A DNA stretch of 53,930 bases from assembly GCF_002332425.1 (NCBI RefSeq), contig NZ_NRGS01000005.1, positions 536,342 through 590,271 of the forward strand, in the 5' to 3' direction. This DNA is from Brachybacterium alimentarium (GTDB lineage Bacteria > Actinomycetota > Actinomycetes > Actinomycetales > Dermabacteraceae). The notes under the pieces are model-generated. The model was not told the origin of the DNA. It did no database searches and saw nothing but the letters and a program-made list of their open reading frames with translations. Below are positions 17,142 to 24,552 of this stretch, piece after piece (the first letter of the stretch is position 1; every line of letters starts with the position of its first letter). The translations under genes were made by a program, and so were the position numbers.

Positions 17142-17705
17142 TCAGCGGTGCGCGCGGATCGCCTGGTCGAGCGCCTCGGCCGTCCCGTCGAGGTCGTCCG
17201 GGCTGAGCAGATAGTTCGTGCCGGAGCGTCCGATGATCTCGATCAGGGTGCCGGGCCGGGTCACCATCATCCGGTACGGCTGGCGCACCTCCCCGGTGGT
17301 GAAGATCTTGCGATCGCCGAGGGGCGTGATCTCCTCCGGGGTGGAGGACGTCGCCGTGCCGCGACGCCAGCCGTAGCCGCCCAGCGTGACCCCGGCCGAG
17401 GAAGCCGGCACCGTGCGGTACTGGACGGTGCGGAAGTCCTCGAGCGGCCAGGGCCTGCGCGGCAGGAACCCGCCGAGGCTCACGGTGACCCCGCGCTCGT
17501 CGACGACGAACCGGGTGTGCTGGCCCATCCAGGTCCACAGGGTCAGCAGGGCGAAGACCATGGCGACCAGCAGCCCGGCGGCCACGCTGCTGCGCGAGGC
17601 CATCAGCAGCGTGGCGATCAGCCCGGCCACGACCGTCAGCCCGATGCGGGTCCAGCCGATCCTGGAGGGTCGCGTGGTGCCGACGTAGAACGGCATCCGG
17701 CTCAC
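17142..17705 (-). CDS. Small membrane protein with PH-like C-terminal domain
   Basis: 187 residues. Two membrane segments (about 20-38 and 41-60) are followed by a soluble beta-rich region: HTRFVVDERGVTVSLGGFLPRRPWPLEDFRTVQYRTV, which resembles bacterial PH-like (bPH) domains, ending with a D-LDGTAEALDQAI helix. Function unknown. GTG 17705 overlaps the stop of the M13 peptidase gene by 4 nt (GTGA), which fixes the start and indicates one transcription unit. Confidence 0.75.
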   Translation of the reverse strand: MSRMPFYVGTTRPSRIGWTRIGLTVVAGLIATLLMASRSSVAAGLLVAMVFALLTLWTWMGQHTRFVVDERGVTVSLGGFLPRRPWPLEDFRTVQYRTVPASSAGVTLGGYGWRRGTATSSTPEEITPLGDRKIFTTGEVRQPYRMMVTRPGTLIEIIGRSGTNYLLSPDDLDGTAEALDQAIRAHR

Positions 17706-19717
17706 CAGATCGTCACGCGGTCCTCGGGGGCGCGGTACATCCCATCGCCCTCGCGCACGTCGAAGGCGTCATGGAATTCCTGGAGGTTCCCGACCACCGT
17801 GTTGCAGCGGAACTCCATGGGCGCGTGCGGGTCCACGGCGAGGCGACGGATCGCCTCCTGGATGCGGTTCTTGCCGCGCCACACCGTCGCCCAGGACAGG
17901 AACACGCGCTGCAGGCCGGTGAAGCCGTCGAGCTCCGCCGCGGCCTGCTCCGGGGTGCGGCTGCCGCGGTAGGCCTTGACCGCGATCGACAGGCCGCCGA
18001 GGTCGCCGATGTTCTCGCCGATCGTGAGGGCGCCGTTGACGCGGTGGGTGTCCTCGAGCTCGCGCGGGGAGAGCTGGGAGTACTGGGTGATCAGGCGGGC
18101 GGCCCGCTCGTCGAAGGCCTCGCGGTCCTCGATCGTCCACCAGGAGGCGAGGTTGCCGTCACCGTCGTACTTGGAGCCCTGGTCATCGAAGCCGTGGCCG
18201 ACCTCGTGGCCGATCACCGCGCCGATGCCGCCGAAGTTCACCGCATCCTCGGCCTCGGCATCGAAGAACGGCGGCTGCAGGATCGCGGCGGGGAACACGA
18301 TCTCGTTGCGGCCGGGGTTGTAGTAGGCGTTGACCGTCTGCGGGGACATGTGCCATTCGTGCTCGTCGATCGGACCGCCCACCTTGGCGTACTCGAAGTC
18401 CGCGTCGAAGCGACGAGCCGAGCGCACCGTGGCGACCAGGTCGCCCGGCACCACGTCGAGTCCCTCGTAGTCGCGCCACTCGTCGGGGTAGCCGATCTTC
18501 GGGGTGAACTTCTCGAGCTTCGCCAGGGCCTTGTCCCGCGTGGCCGGCGTCATCCACTCGAGCGACTGGATGGAGCTGCGGTAGGCGTCCATGAGCGCAT
18601 CCACCAGCACGGTCATGCGCTCCTTGTGCGCGGGCGGGAAGTGACGGGAGACGTACTCGCGGCCGACGGCGAAGCCCGCGACCCCCTCGACGAAGCCGAC
18701 GCCCCGCTTCCAGCGCTCGCGCAGCTCTTCCGCGCCGGACAGCACGCGCCCGGAGAACGCGAAGTCCTCGTCGACCAGAGCCGCAGGCAGGTACGGCGCG
18801 TAGGAGCCGACGGTGTGCAGCGCGAGCCAGCTGCGCAGCACGTCGAGGTCCTCGGCGGCCAGCAGCTCCGCCGCGGCGGAGACGAACTCGGGCTGGCCCA
18901 CGGAGACGACCTCGAAGGCTTTCGCGGGGGCGCCGGTGCCCTCGATGTACGCGTCCCAAGGGAACTGCGGGGCCAGCTCGCGCCGCTGCGCGGCGTCCAT
19001 CGGGTTGTACGACTTCTCGCGGTCCCGCAGACGCACGACGTCGGCGTGGCAGGCGGCCAGGCGGGTCTCGAAGTCCATCACCGCGGCGGCGAGGCCCTCG
19101 GCGTCCTCGCCGCGCAGGCCGGGGCGGCCGGGCAGATCGGCGAGCCGGGCCATGTTCGCGAGGTGGGTGACATAGGCCGAGCGGATCTCGGCGTAGTCCT
19201 CCTCGCGGTAGTAGGACTCGTCCGGCAGGCCGAGGCCGCCCTGGTGGATCTTGACCTGGTAGCTGGTCGAGTCGTGGTCGTCGGTCCAGACGTAGGCGAG
19301 CAGCGCGCTCGCGCCGGAGTCCGGGGCGGCCATCGTGCGCACCAGCGCGTCGAGGTCCGCGCTCTCGCTGATCGGGGCGAGGAGGTCCTCGAGCGGGGCC
19401 AGGCCAGAGGCCTCGATCGCCTCGGTGTCCATGAACATCCGGTACAGCATGCCCACCCGGGCATGATCGGTGGTGGGCACGGCGCTCGGGTCGGTGATAT
19501 CGGCCGCAGCTTCCTCGATGATCTCGCGCACCCGCTCCTCGGAGAGGTCCCGCAGTCGGTGGAAGGCCCCGTCGCTGGAGCGGTCCGCAGGGATCTCGTG
19601 CGTGTCGAGCCAGCGGCCGTTGACGTGGCCGAAGAGGTCGTCCTGGAGGCGGATGTCGGGATCGACCTCGGTGAGGCGGAGGCCCGAGCGGGCGGTATCG
19701 GTCGGGGCAGCGGTCAT
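17702..19717 (-). CDS. M13 family zinc metallopeptidase (neprilysin/PepO-like)
   Basis: About 671 residues. Zinc site HEVGH (VIGHEVGHGFDDQGSKYDGDG, near residue 500) and third-ligand motif ENIGD-LGG (near 566); NAYYNPGRNEIVFPAAILQPPFF upstream and the C-terminal FRCN-TVVGN segment are M13 hallmarks. There is no N-terminal signal or anchor, so an intracellular oligopeptidase is likely. ATG 19717 has AGGAG with 6-nt spacing; ATG 19720 directly before it is the alternative. Middle gene of a three-gene unit with a polytopic membrane protein upstream and a PH-like membrane protein downstream. Confidence 0.93.
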   Translation of the reverse strand: MTAAPTDTARSGLRLTEVDPDIRLQDDLFGHVNGRWLDTHEIPADRSSDGAFHRLRDLSEERVREIIEEAAADITDPSAVPTTDHARVGMLYRMFMDTEAIEASGLAPLEDLLAPISESADLDALVRTMAAPDSGASALLAYVWTDDHDSTSYQVKIHQGGLGLPDESYYREEDYAEIRSAYVTHLANMARLADLPGRPGLRGEDAEGLAAAVMDFETRLAACHADVVRLRDREKSYNPMDAAQRRELAPQFPWDAYIEGTGAPAKAFEVVSVGQPEFVSAAAELLAAEDLDVLRSWLALHTVGSYAPYLPAALVDEDFAFSGRVLSGAEELRERWKRGVGFVEGVAGFAVGREYVSRHFPPAHKERMTVLVDALMDAYRSSIQSLEWMTPATRDKALAKLEKFTPKIGYPDEWRDYEGLDVVPGDLVATVRSARRFDADFEYAKVGGPIDEHEWHMSPQTVNAYYNPGRNEIVFPAAILQPPFFDAEAEDAVNFGGIGAVIGHEVGHGFDDQGSKYDGDGNLASWWTIEDREAFDERAARLITQYSQLSPRELEDTHRVNGALTIGENIGDLGGLSIAVKAYRGSRTPEQAAAELDGFTGLQRVFLSWATVWRGKNRIQEAIRRLAVDPHAPMEFRCNTVVGNLQEFHDAFDVREGDGMYRAPEDRVTIW

Positions 19718-19756
19718 CATCGGCTCCTGCGAGGTCGAGGGTGGGTCAGAACGGGA

Positions 19757-20560
19757 TCAGAGGGAGACGAAGCTCAGGGAGGCGAGTGCGAGCGTGAGCA
19801 GGCCGATCGCGACAGGGGCGTACGCCCAGGGGGTGCGGGAGCGCTCCGCGGGAGCGCGGCGCTGCAGCACCAGCGTGGACAGCCCCGAGCCGATCGACAG
19901 CACGACGGTGCCGATCACGAGCACGGGGGACATGACCACCAGCACGGTCGCGCCGATCTGGAAGGCTGCGGTCCCGATCACATCGAGCAGACGCATCACC
20001 ACGGTGGAGCGGGCTCCGACACGCTCGGAAAGCAGCGTCGAGATGGCGTCCTTGGACCAGTTCGACGGGCGGGCGATCCGGCGACGCGTCGAGACGGTCT
20101 GCGCGGTCGCGAGGGCGAGCCACACCAGAGCGGCGCCCGCACCGACCCACACGCCGAGCTCGGCGCGGATGTCGGCGGGCCACAGCAGCAGCGCGATCAG
20201 CACGGCGGCGACGCGCAGCAGCTCCTCCACGGCGCTGCGCACCGCGAGCAGACCCGGGTTCACCGCCAGCTGCTTGCGCGTGCGGGATACGAAGAAGCTG
20301 GTCACCACCAGGGAGACGAGATGCGCGGCACCGAGAGCGATGCCCAGCAGCAGCACGACGGGGCTGGTGGGAGCGGCCGGCAGGATCGCCAGGAGCATCA
20401 CCACGGCGAGCACCGGGATCAGCAGCGCGAGGATCGACAGGCCCTTGACGAGGTCCTGCACCAGATCGGCACCCGTGGGCGGGTGGTCGTGGCCGGTGTG
20501 GTCATGCGGATCGGTGCAGTGCGGATCGGTGGATCCGGGGGCGCCCGTGGTGTCGGTCAT
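19757..20560 (-). CDS. Polytopic membrane protein, unknown function
   Basis: 267 residues with a His/Asp-rich N terminus (HCTDPHDHTGHDHPP) that could bind metal, then about six hydrophobic segments (around residues 40-65, 70-90, 115-130, 138-155, 195-228, 247-265). A basic stretch RRRIARPSNWSKDA separates the middle helices. I do not recognise the family. AAGGAG ribosome site 6 nt before ATG 20560. Probably co-transcribed with the M13 peptidase 37 bp downstream; divergent from the ADP-ribosylglycohydrolase. Confidence 0.7.
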   Translation of the reverse strand: MTDTTGAPGSTDPHCTDPHDHTGHDHPPTGADLVQDLVKGLSILALLIPVLAVVMLLAILPAAPTSPVVLLLGIALGAAHLVSLVVTSFFVSRTRKQLAVNPGLLAVRSAVEELLRVAAVLIALLLWPADIRAELGVWVGAGAALVWLALATAQTVSTRRRIARPSNWSKDAISTLLSERVGARSTVVMRLLDVIGTAAFQIGATVLVVMSPVLVIGTVVLSIGSGLSTLVLQRRAPAERSRTPWAYAPVAIGLLTLALASLSFVSL

Positions 20561-20635
20561 GGAGCTCCTTCGAAGTCCTCACCAGGGTACTGGCCTCAGG
20601 GAGCACTGTGCCCGATGTGGAACGATGAGGAGGTG

Positions 20636-21691
20636 ATGACCAACGCTGCACCGACCCTGGCTCAGGGCCTCGATCCCGCCCAGCGCCGCCGCGCCGCCGG
20701 GTCCGTGATCGCTGCGGCCACCGGTGACGCCCTCGGCGCCCCCTACGAATTCCAGTCCCCGGTCGTCGACTCCGAGGACATCGACATGATCGGCGGCGGC
20801 GTCCTGGGATGGCAGCCGGGGGAGTGGACCGACGACACGTCCATGGCGATCGTGGTCCTCGAGGCGGCTCTGTCCACGTCGAACCGCCATGACCTGCGGG
20901 TCGAGTCGGCACAGGACCAGATCGCCCGCGAGTGGTACTCGTGGTCGCTGGGCACGCCGGACATCGGCACGCTCACCTCACAGGTGATCCGTCGGGCCGC
21001 GGACGGCGCCCGCGCCGCGGGGCACTACATCCCGCGAGCCGCCGATTTCCGGGCCGCGGCGATCTCCGCGCACGACGATCTCCCGGCGACGGCGGGCAAC
21101 GGCTCGCTCATGCGCACCCACGCCGCCGTGCTCCCGTACCTGCTGGCGTCGGACGACGACGCCGCTGAGGGCATCGACGCCGTGTGCCGACTGACACACG
21201 TGCATCAGGACACCACCGAGGCCTGCATGCTGTGGGGCTTCGCGGTGCGGCACGCGATCCTCACCGGCGAGGTCGACGTGCGCCGCGGCCTGCCGCGACT
21301 GAGCGAGGACCGCCGCCAGCTGTGGATCGAGCGGATCGAGGAGGCCGAGCAGGCGACTCCGGCCCTGTTCCGCCGCAACGGCTGGGTGGTGGGCGCCTTC
21401 CAGGCCGCATGGTCCGCGATCACCCGCGTCGGACCGATTCCGGAGGGGAAGTTCGCTCAGCGCGACACCCTCGTCGCCGCCCTCGAAGCTGCGGCTCGGG
21501 CCGGCTACGACACCGACACCGTGGCCTGCATCACCGGGGCCCTGATCGGTGCCGCGCTCGGACCGAAGTCGGTGCCCCCGGAGTGGCGGCGCATGCTGTT
21601 CGGATGGCCGGGCTATGAGGTCGACGAGCTGATGGGACTGGTGGAGCGACTGCTGGAGCCCTGGGTGGCGTCCGGCACCAAGGAGGGCTGA
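20636..21691 (+). CDS. ADP-ribosylglycohydrolase family protein
   Basis: 351 residues. The family motifs are present: AAATGDALGAPYEF near the N terminus, WTDDTSMA (metal-binding T-D-D), the central NGSLMRTHA segment, and the C-terminal YDTDTVACITGALIGAALG, which contributes the second pair of metal-binding Asp/Thr. Predicted to remove ADP-ribose from proteins, DNA or small molecules using two Mg ions. Start: TGAGG gives 5-nt spacing to ATG 20636; an in-frame ATG at 20615 adds 7 residues. The frame is open far upstream (to 17771) only because of antisense GC bias. EEP gene follows after 2 nt. Confidence 0.92.
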   Translation: MTNAAPTLAQGLDPAQRRRAAGSVIAAATGDALGAPYEFQSPVVDSEDIDMIGGGVLGWQPGEWTDDTSMAIVVLEAALSTSNRHDLRVESAQDQIAREWYSWSLGTPDIGTLTSQVIRRAADGARAAGHYIPRAADFRAAAISAHDDLPATAGNGSLMRTHAAVLPYLLASDDDAAEGIDAVCRLTHVHQDTTEACMLWGFAVRHAILTGEVDVRRGLPRLSEDRRQLWIERIEEAEQATPALFRRNGWVVGAFQAAWSAITRVGPIPEGKFAQRDTLVAALEAAARAGYDTDTVACITGALIGAALGPKSVPPEWRRMLFGWPGYEVDELMGLVERLLEPWVASGTKEG

Positions 21692-21693
21692 CC

Positions 21694-22446
21694 GTGACGG
21701 ACAGGAACGCGGCCCAGGGCAGGGGCACGGATGCCGGCGACGGCTGGGACCTGCGCATCCTCAGCTGGAATCTGTGGGAGCTGCGCGGTGACCTGCGGGC
21801 CGTCGTCGAGGCGGTGCACGATCTGGACCCCGATGTGCTCCTGCTCCAGGAAGCGCCCCGTCTCGTGCTGCCCACCACGCGGCTGGCCTGGTTCGCCCGA
21901 CAGATCGACCGCCGCATCCTGGTCGGTGGATTCGGCGGCCGCGGGCTGGCGATCCTCGCGAAGGACCACGTGGCGGCGCAGGTGATCCGTCGCGGCATGC
22001 ATCCCGTCGCCCAGACGCTCTCCGACCTGAACTCGACCTACCCGCGCGGCGTCGCCGCTGTGCGGCTGTCGGTCCCCGGTGGCGGCGCGGTCGTGGTCTC
22101 CTCGATCCACCTCGCCCTCCAGGAGGAGAACCGCCTCACGCACGCGCGGCACCTGGCGGGCCTGGTCGAGAGGACCGGAGCGCCCGTGATCGCCGGCGGC
22201 GACCTCAACGAGACCGTCGACGGTCCTGCCCGCAGCCTGCTCGCCCCGCTGCTGTCCGATCCGGCGGCGCAGTCCGAGCACACCTTCCCCGCGAAGGCTC
22301 CTGTGCGCCGCATCGACGCGGTGCTCGCCACGGCAGACGTCACGGTGCGTGGAGCCCGCGCCGTCACCTCCACCGACAGCGTGGACGCCGCGCGTCTCGC
22401 CGGCGCCTCCGACCACCTGCCCACCCTGCTCGACGTCACCCTCTGA
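21694..22446 (+). CDS. Endonuclease/exonuclease/phosphatase (EEP) family hydrolase
   Basis: 250 residues. LRILSWNLWELRGDL, VLLLQEAP (metal-ligand Glu), GGDLNETVDG (Asp/Asn) and C-terminal SDHLPTLL (Asp-His) are the four EEP blocks. Substrate (DNA, phosphoester or sphingomyelin-like) cannot be told. No signal peptide. GTG start with AAGGAGG upstream, 2 nt after the ADP-ribosylglycohydrolase stop, so the two form an operon. Confidence 0.9.
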   Translation: MTDRNAAQGRGTDAGDGWDLRILSWNLWELRGDLRAVVEAVHDLDPDVLLLQEAPRLVLPTTRLAWFARQIDRRILVGGFGGRGLAILAKDHVAAQVIRRGMHPVAQTLSDLNSTYPRGVAAVRLSVPGGGAVVVSSIHLALQEENRLTHARHLAGLVERTGAPVIAGGDLNETVDGPARSLLAPLLSDPAAQSEHTFPAKAPVRRIDAVLATADVTVRGARAVTSTDSVDAARLAGASDHLPTLLDVTL

Positions 22447-22495
22447 CGCACGAGAGCACCTGCCGCGATCACGGGACCGCCGGACCGCGAGAGCG

Positions 22496-23326
22496 TCAGC
22501 GGCGCAGCCTGAGGCCGGTGCGCAGGGGCACCACGTCGGCCTGGCCGCCCACGTGTCGGATCGCGATGCCGTCTCTCCGCTCCGGCCCCGCCCATCCGAT
22601 GACGCGGAGCTGCGTGCGGTAGGACTCAGCTGCCCGCCGCACGGTCTCCCCGGTCCCGGGATGATCGCGCCACAGGAACGCGTCCGCTGCGCTTCGGCCG
22701 TCGGCCCCGTCGGCCCCGTCGGCCCCGTCCGCCCCTTCGGGGGCTTCACCGCTCGCGACCTCGAGCAACGGGGCCCCGGTCCGGGTGCATGCGGCCGCGG
22801 CCACATGGTGCGCCTGCACATGATCGGGGTGACCGTAGGTTCCGCCGTCGTCATAGCCGACGACCACATCGGGGCGCACGTGCTCGATCAGCGCGACCAG
22901 GTCGGCGACGGCGTCCTCGAGCGGCCGCCGGGTGAAGCTGTCGGGCCCGGTGGTGTCCGACGGGCCGGCGAGCCCCTCCCGGATCCACTGCATCCCCGAG
23001 TCGCGATAGACGCGCGGGTCCGCGCCTGCGGCGAGGGCGGGCGCCGTGCCGAGCATGTGGCGCGCGGCGATTCCGAGGGTCGCGGTGGCCTCGTCGATCT
23101 CGGCCTCGCGGATGAGTTCGAGCGGTCGGGTGTCCCCGGGCTCGACCGCGCCGGGCACGACCTCGCCTTCCTCGCCCCGGGTCGCGGTGACCAGCTCGAC
23201 GCGGGTCCCGGAGGCGGTGAGGGCTGCGATCAGGGCGCCGGTGGAGAGGGATTCGTCGTCCGGATGAGCATGCACGGCGAGCACCGTGGAGGCCTCGTCC
23301 AGCAGCTGCCAGGGGTCGATGGTCAT
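22496..23326 (-). CDS. mshB: GlcNAc-inositol deacetylase, mycothiol synthesis
   Basis: 276 residues, PIG-L/LmbE fold. VHAHPDDES (His21, Asp23, Asp24) and TYGHPDH (His166, His169) supply the zinc ligands and catalytic base seen in MshB; TRGEEGEVVPG is also MshB-like. It deacetylates GlcNAc-Ins in mycothiol synthesis. Residues ~196-210 are a GAD-GAD-GAD insertion encoded by a 9-bp tandem repeat. ATG 23326 overlaps the mshA stop by 4 nt and has AGGAGGG upstream. Because other PIG-L deacetylases are similar, adjacency to mshA is what makes the call firm. Confidence 0.88.
   Translation of the reverse strand: MTIDPWQLLDEASTVLAVHAHPDDESLSTGALIAALTASGTRVELVTATRGEEGEVVPGAVEPGDTRPLELIREAEIDEATATLGIAARHMLGTAPALAAGADPRVYRDSGMQWIREGLAGPSDTTGPDSFTRRPLEDAVADLVALIEHVRPDVVVGYDDGGTYGHPDHVQAHHVAAAACTRTGAPLLEVASGEAPEGADGADGADGADGRSAADAFLWRDHPGTGETVRRAAESYRTQLRVIGWAGPERRDGIAIRHVGGQADVVPLRTGLRLRR
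22700..22734. repeat. 9-bp tandem repeat inside mshB
   Basis: About four copies of GTCGGCCCC-like units (plus strand), encoding the GAD tripeptide insertion of MshB. The unit length keeps the frame, so copy number can change without a frameshift. Confidence 0.7.
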
Positions 23327-24552
23327 GCTTGCGTCCCTCCTGCGGTGCGGTCGGTCTCGAGAACGCCCGCGTAGAGATCGGCGAGAGTCGCGGCGGAAGC
23401 CGTCCACGTGCGGGTGGTGGCGAACTCGCGGGCGGAGCGGACGGCGCTGGCGTAGCGATCAGGATCGGCCAGCAGGGTCTGCGCGGCCTCGGCCCACACA
23501 TCGGGGTCTCGGCTGGTGAGCACGACGCCCTCGGGCCCCACCGCCTCCTTCACCCCGCCCGCGCAGCGCCAGGCGATCACCGGGGTGCCGCTGGCCTGCG
23601 ATTCGAGCGCCACCAGCCCGAAGGTCTCCGACCAGCTGGTCAGCAGCAGGACCCCGGCGCAGCGCATCGCCTCGGCGAGCTCGTCGCGGTCCAGGGAGCC
23701 GACGAATTCGATGCGGTCGGCGACACCGAGGTCACGAGCGCGGTCGCGCAGCTCCTCGAGGTAGTCCTGGAAGTCCTCGGAGACACCGCCGGCGAGCACG
23801 AGCCGCGCCCCGAGATCCGGGTCGAGGTGGGCGAGCACCTCGAGCGCCAGGTCCGGGGCCTTCAGGGGCTGGAGCCGGGCGGTGAACAGGAGGGTCGGCC
23901 GGACCCGACGTTCGTCGATGTCGTCGCACGGACGGAACGTGTCCACGTCCACGCCGGGGCGGACGACGGCCAAGCGCTCGGTGGGCACGCCGTAGCGCTC
24001 GGCGATGGTGCTCGCCTCAGCATCGGAGACTGCGATGACGAGGTCGGAGCCGGTGGCCACGAACTGCTCGCCAGGGATGCGCCCACCGGACTCGGCGGGC
24101 TCGCCGGCATCGAGGGATTCCGCACCGTCGGGCGCTGCCACCGAGTGGAAGGACTGCAGGTGGGGGAGCCCGAGCTCGCGGGTGACGGGGAGTGCGGCCA
24201 CTCCGCTGAACCAGTGGTGGGAGTGCACCAGGTCGTAGTCACCGTCGATGAGGACCTTCTGCAGGGACTCGCGGAACGGGGTGATCGCCTGCTCCATCGC
24301 GCTCTTGGCGAGCGGACGTGCGGGGCCGGCGTCGAGATGGTGCAACCGGATCCCGTCGGCGACTTCGACGACGGCGGGGGCCTCGGGGTCGCGGCGGCGC
24401 GTGAACAGGTCCACGTGGTGCCCGAGACGGGCGAGGGCCCGGGCCAGTTCCAGGACCACGACGTTCATGCCTCCGGCATCAGCACCTCCCGGCTCCTCGA
24501 GGGGCGAGGTGTGCAGAGAGATCGCTGCGATACGCAAAGGGGCGACAGACAT
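23323..24552 (-). CDS. mshA: D-inositol-3-phosphate glycosyltransferase, mycothiol synthesis
   Basis: 409 residues, GT-B fold, GT4 family. The N-terminal ISLHTSPLEEPGGADAGGMN motif is the MshA signature, and SWSETFGLVALESQASGTPVIA contains the E-x7-E nucleotide-sugar motif. HSHHWFSGVAALP and VVRPGVDVDTFRP are also typical. Transfers GlcNAc from UDP-GlcNAc to inositol 1-phosphate, the first committed step to mycothiol. Its -10 box TAAGAT (24559-24564) lies 6 nt before the ATG, so the message is probably leaderless. Coupled to mshB by a 4-nt overlap. Confidence 0.93.
   Translation of the reverse strand: MSVAPLRIAAISLHTSPLEEPGGADAGGMNVVVLELARALARLGHHVDLFTRRRDPEAPAVVEVADGIRLHHLDAGPARPLAKSAMEQAITPFRESLQKVLIDGDYDLVHSHHWFSGVAALPVTRELGLPHLQSFHSVAAPDGAESLDAGEPAESGGRIPGEQFVATGSDLVIAVSDAEASTIAERYGVPTERLAVVRPGVDVDTFRPCDDIDERRVRPTLLFTARLQPLKAPDLALEVLAHLDPDLGARLVLAGGVSEDFQDYLEELRDRARDLGVADRIEFVGSLDRDELAEAMRCAGVLLLTSWSETFGLVALESQASGTPVIAWRCAGGVKEAVGPEGVVLTSRDPDVWAEAAQTLLADPDRYASAVRSAREFATTRTWTASAATLADLYAGVLETDRTAGGTQA

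Noticed and set aside
17771..20635. Very long plus-strand open frame continuous with the ADP-ribosylglycohydrolase gene
   Set aside because: It is antisense to the M13 peptidase and membrane protein genes, which have clear domains; the translation is Arg/Gly/Val/Leu-rich with no motif. GC-rich third positions create such frames.
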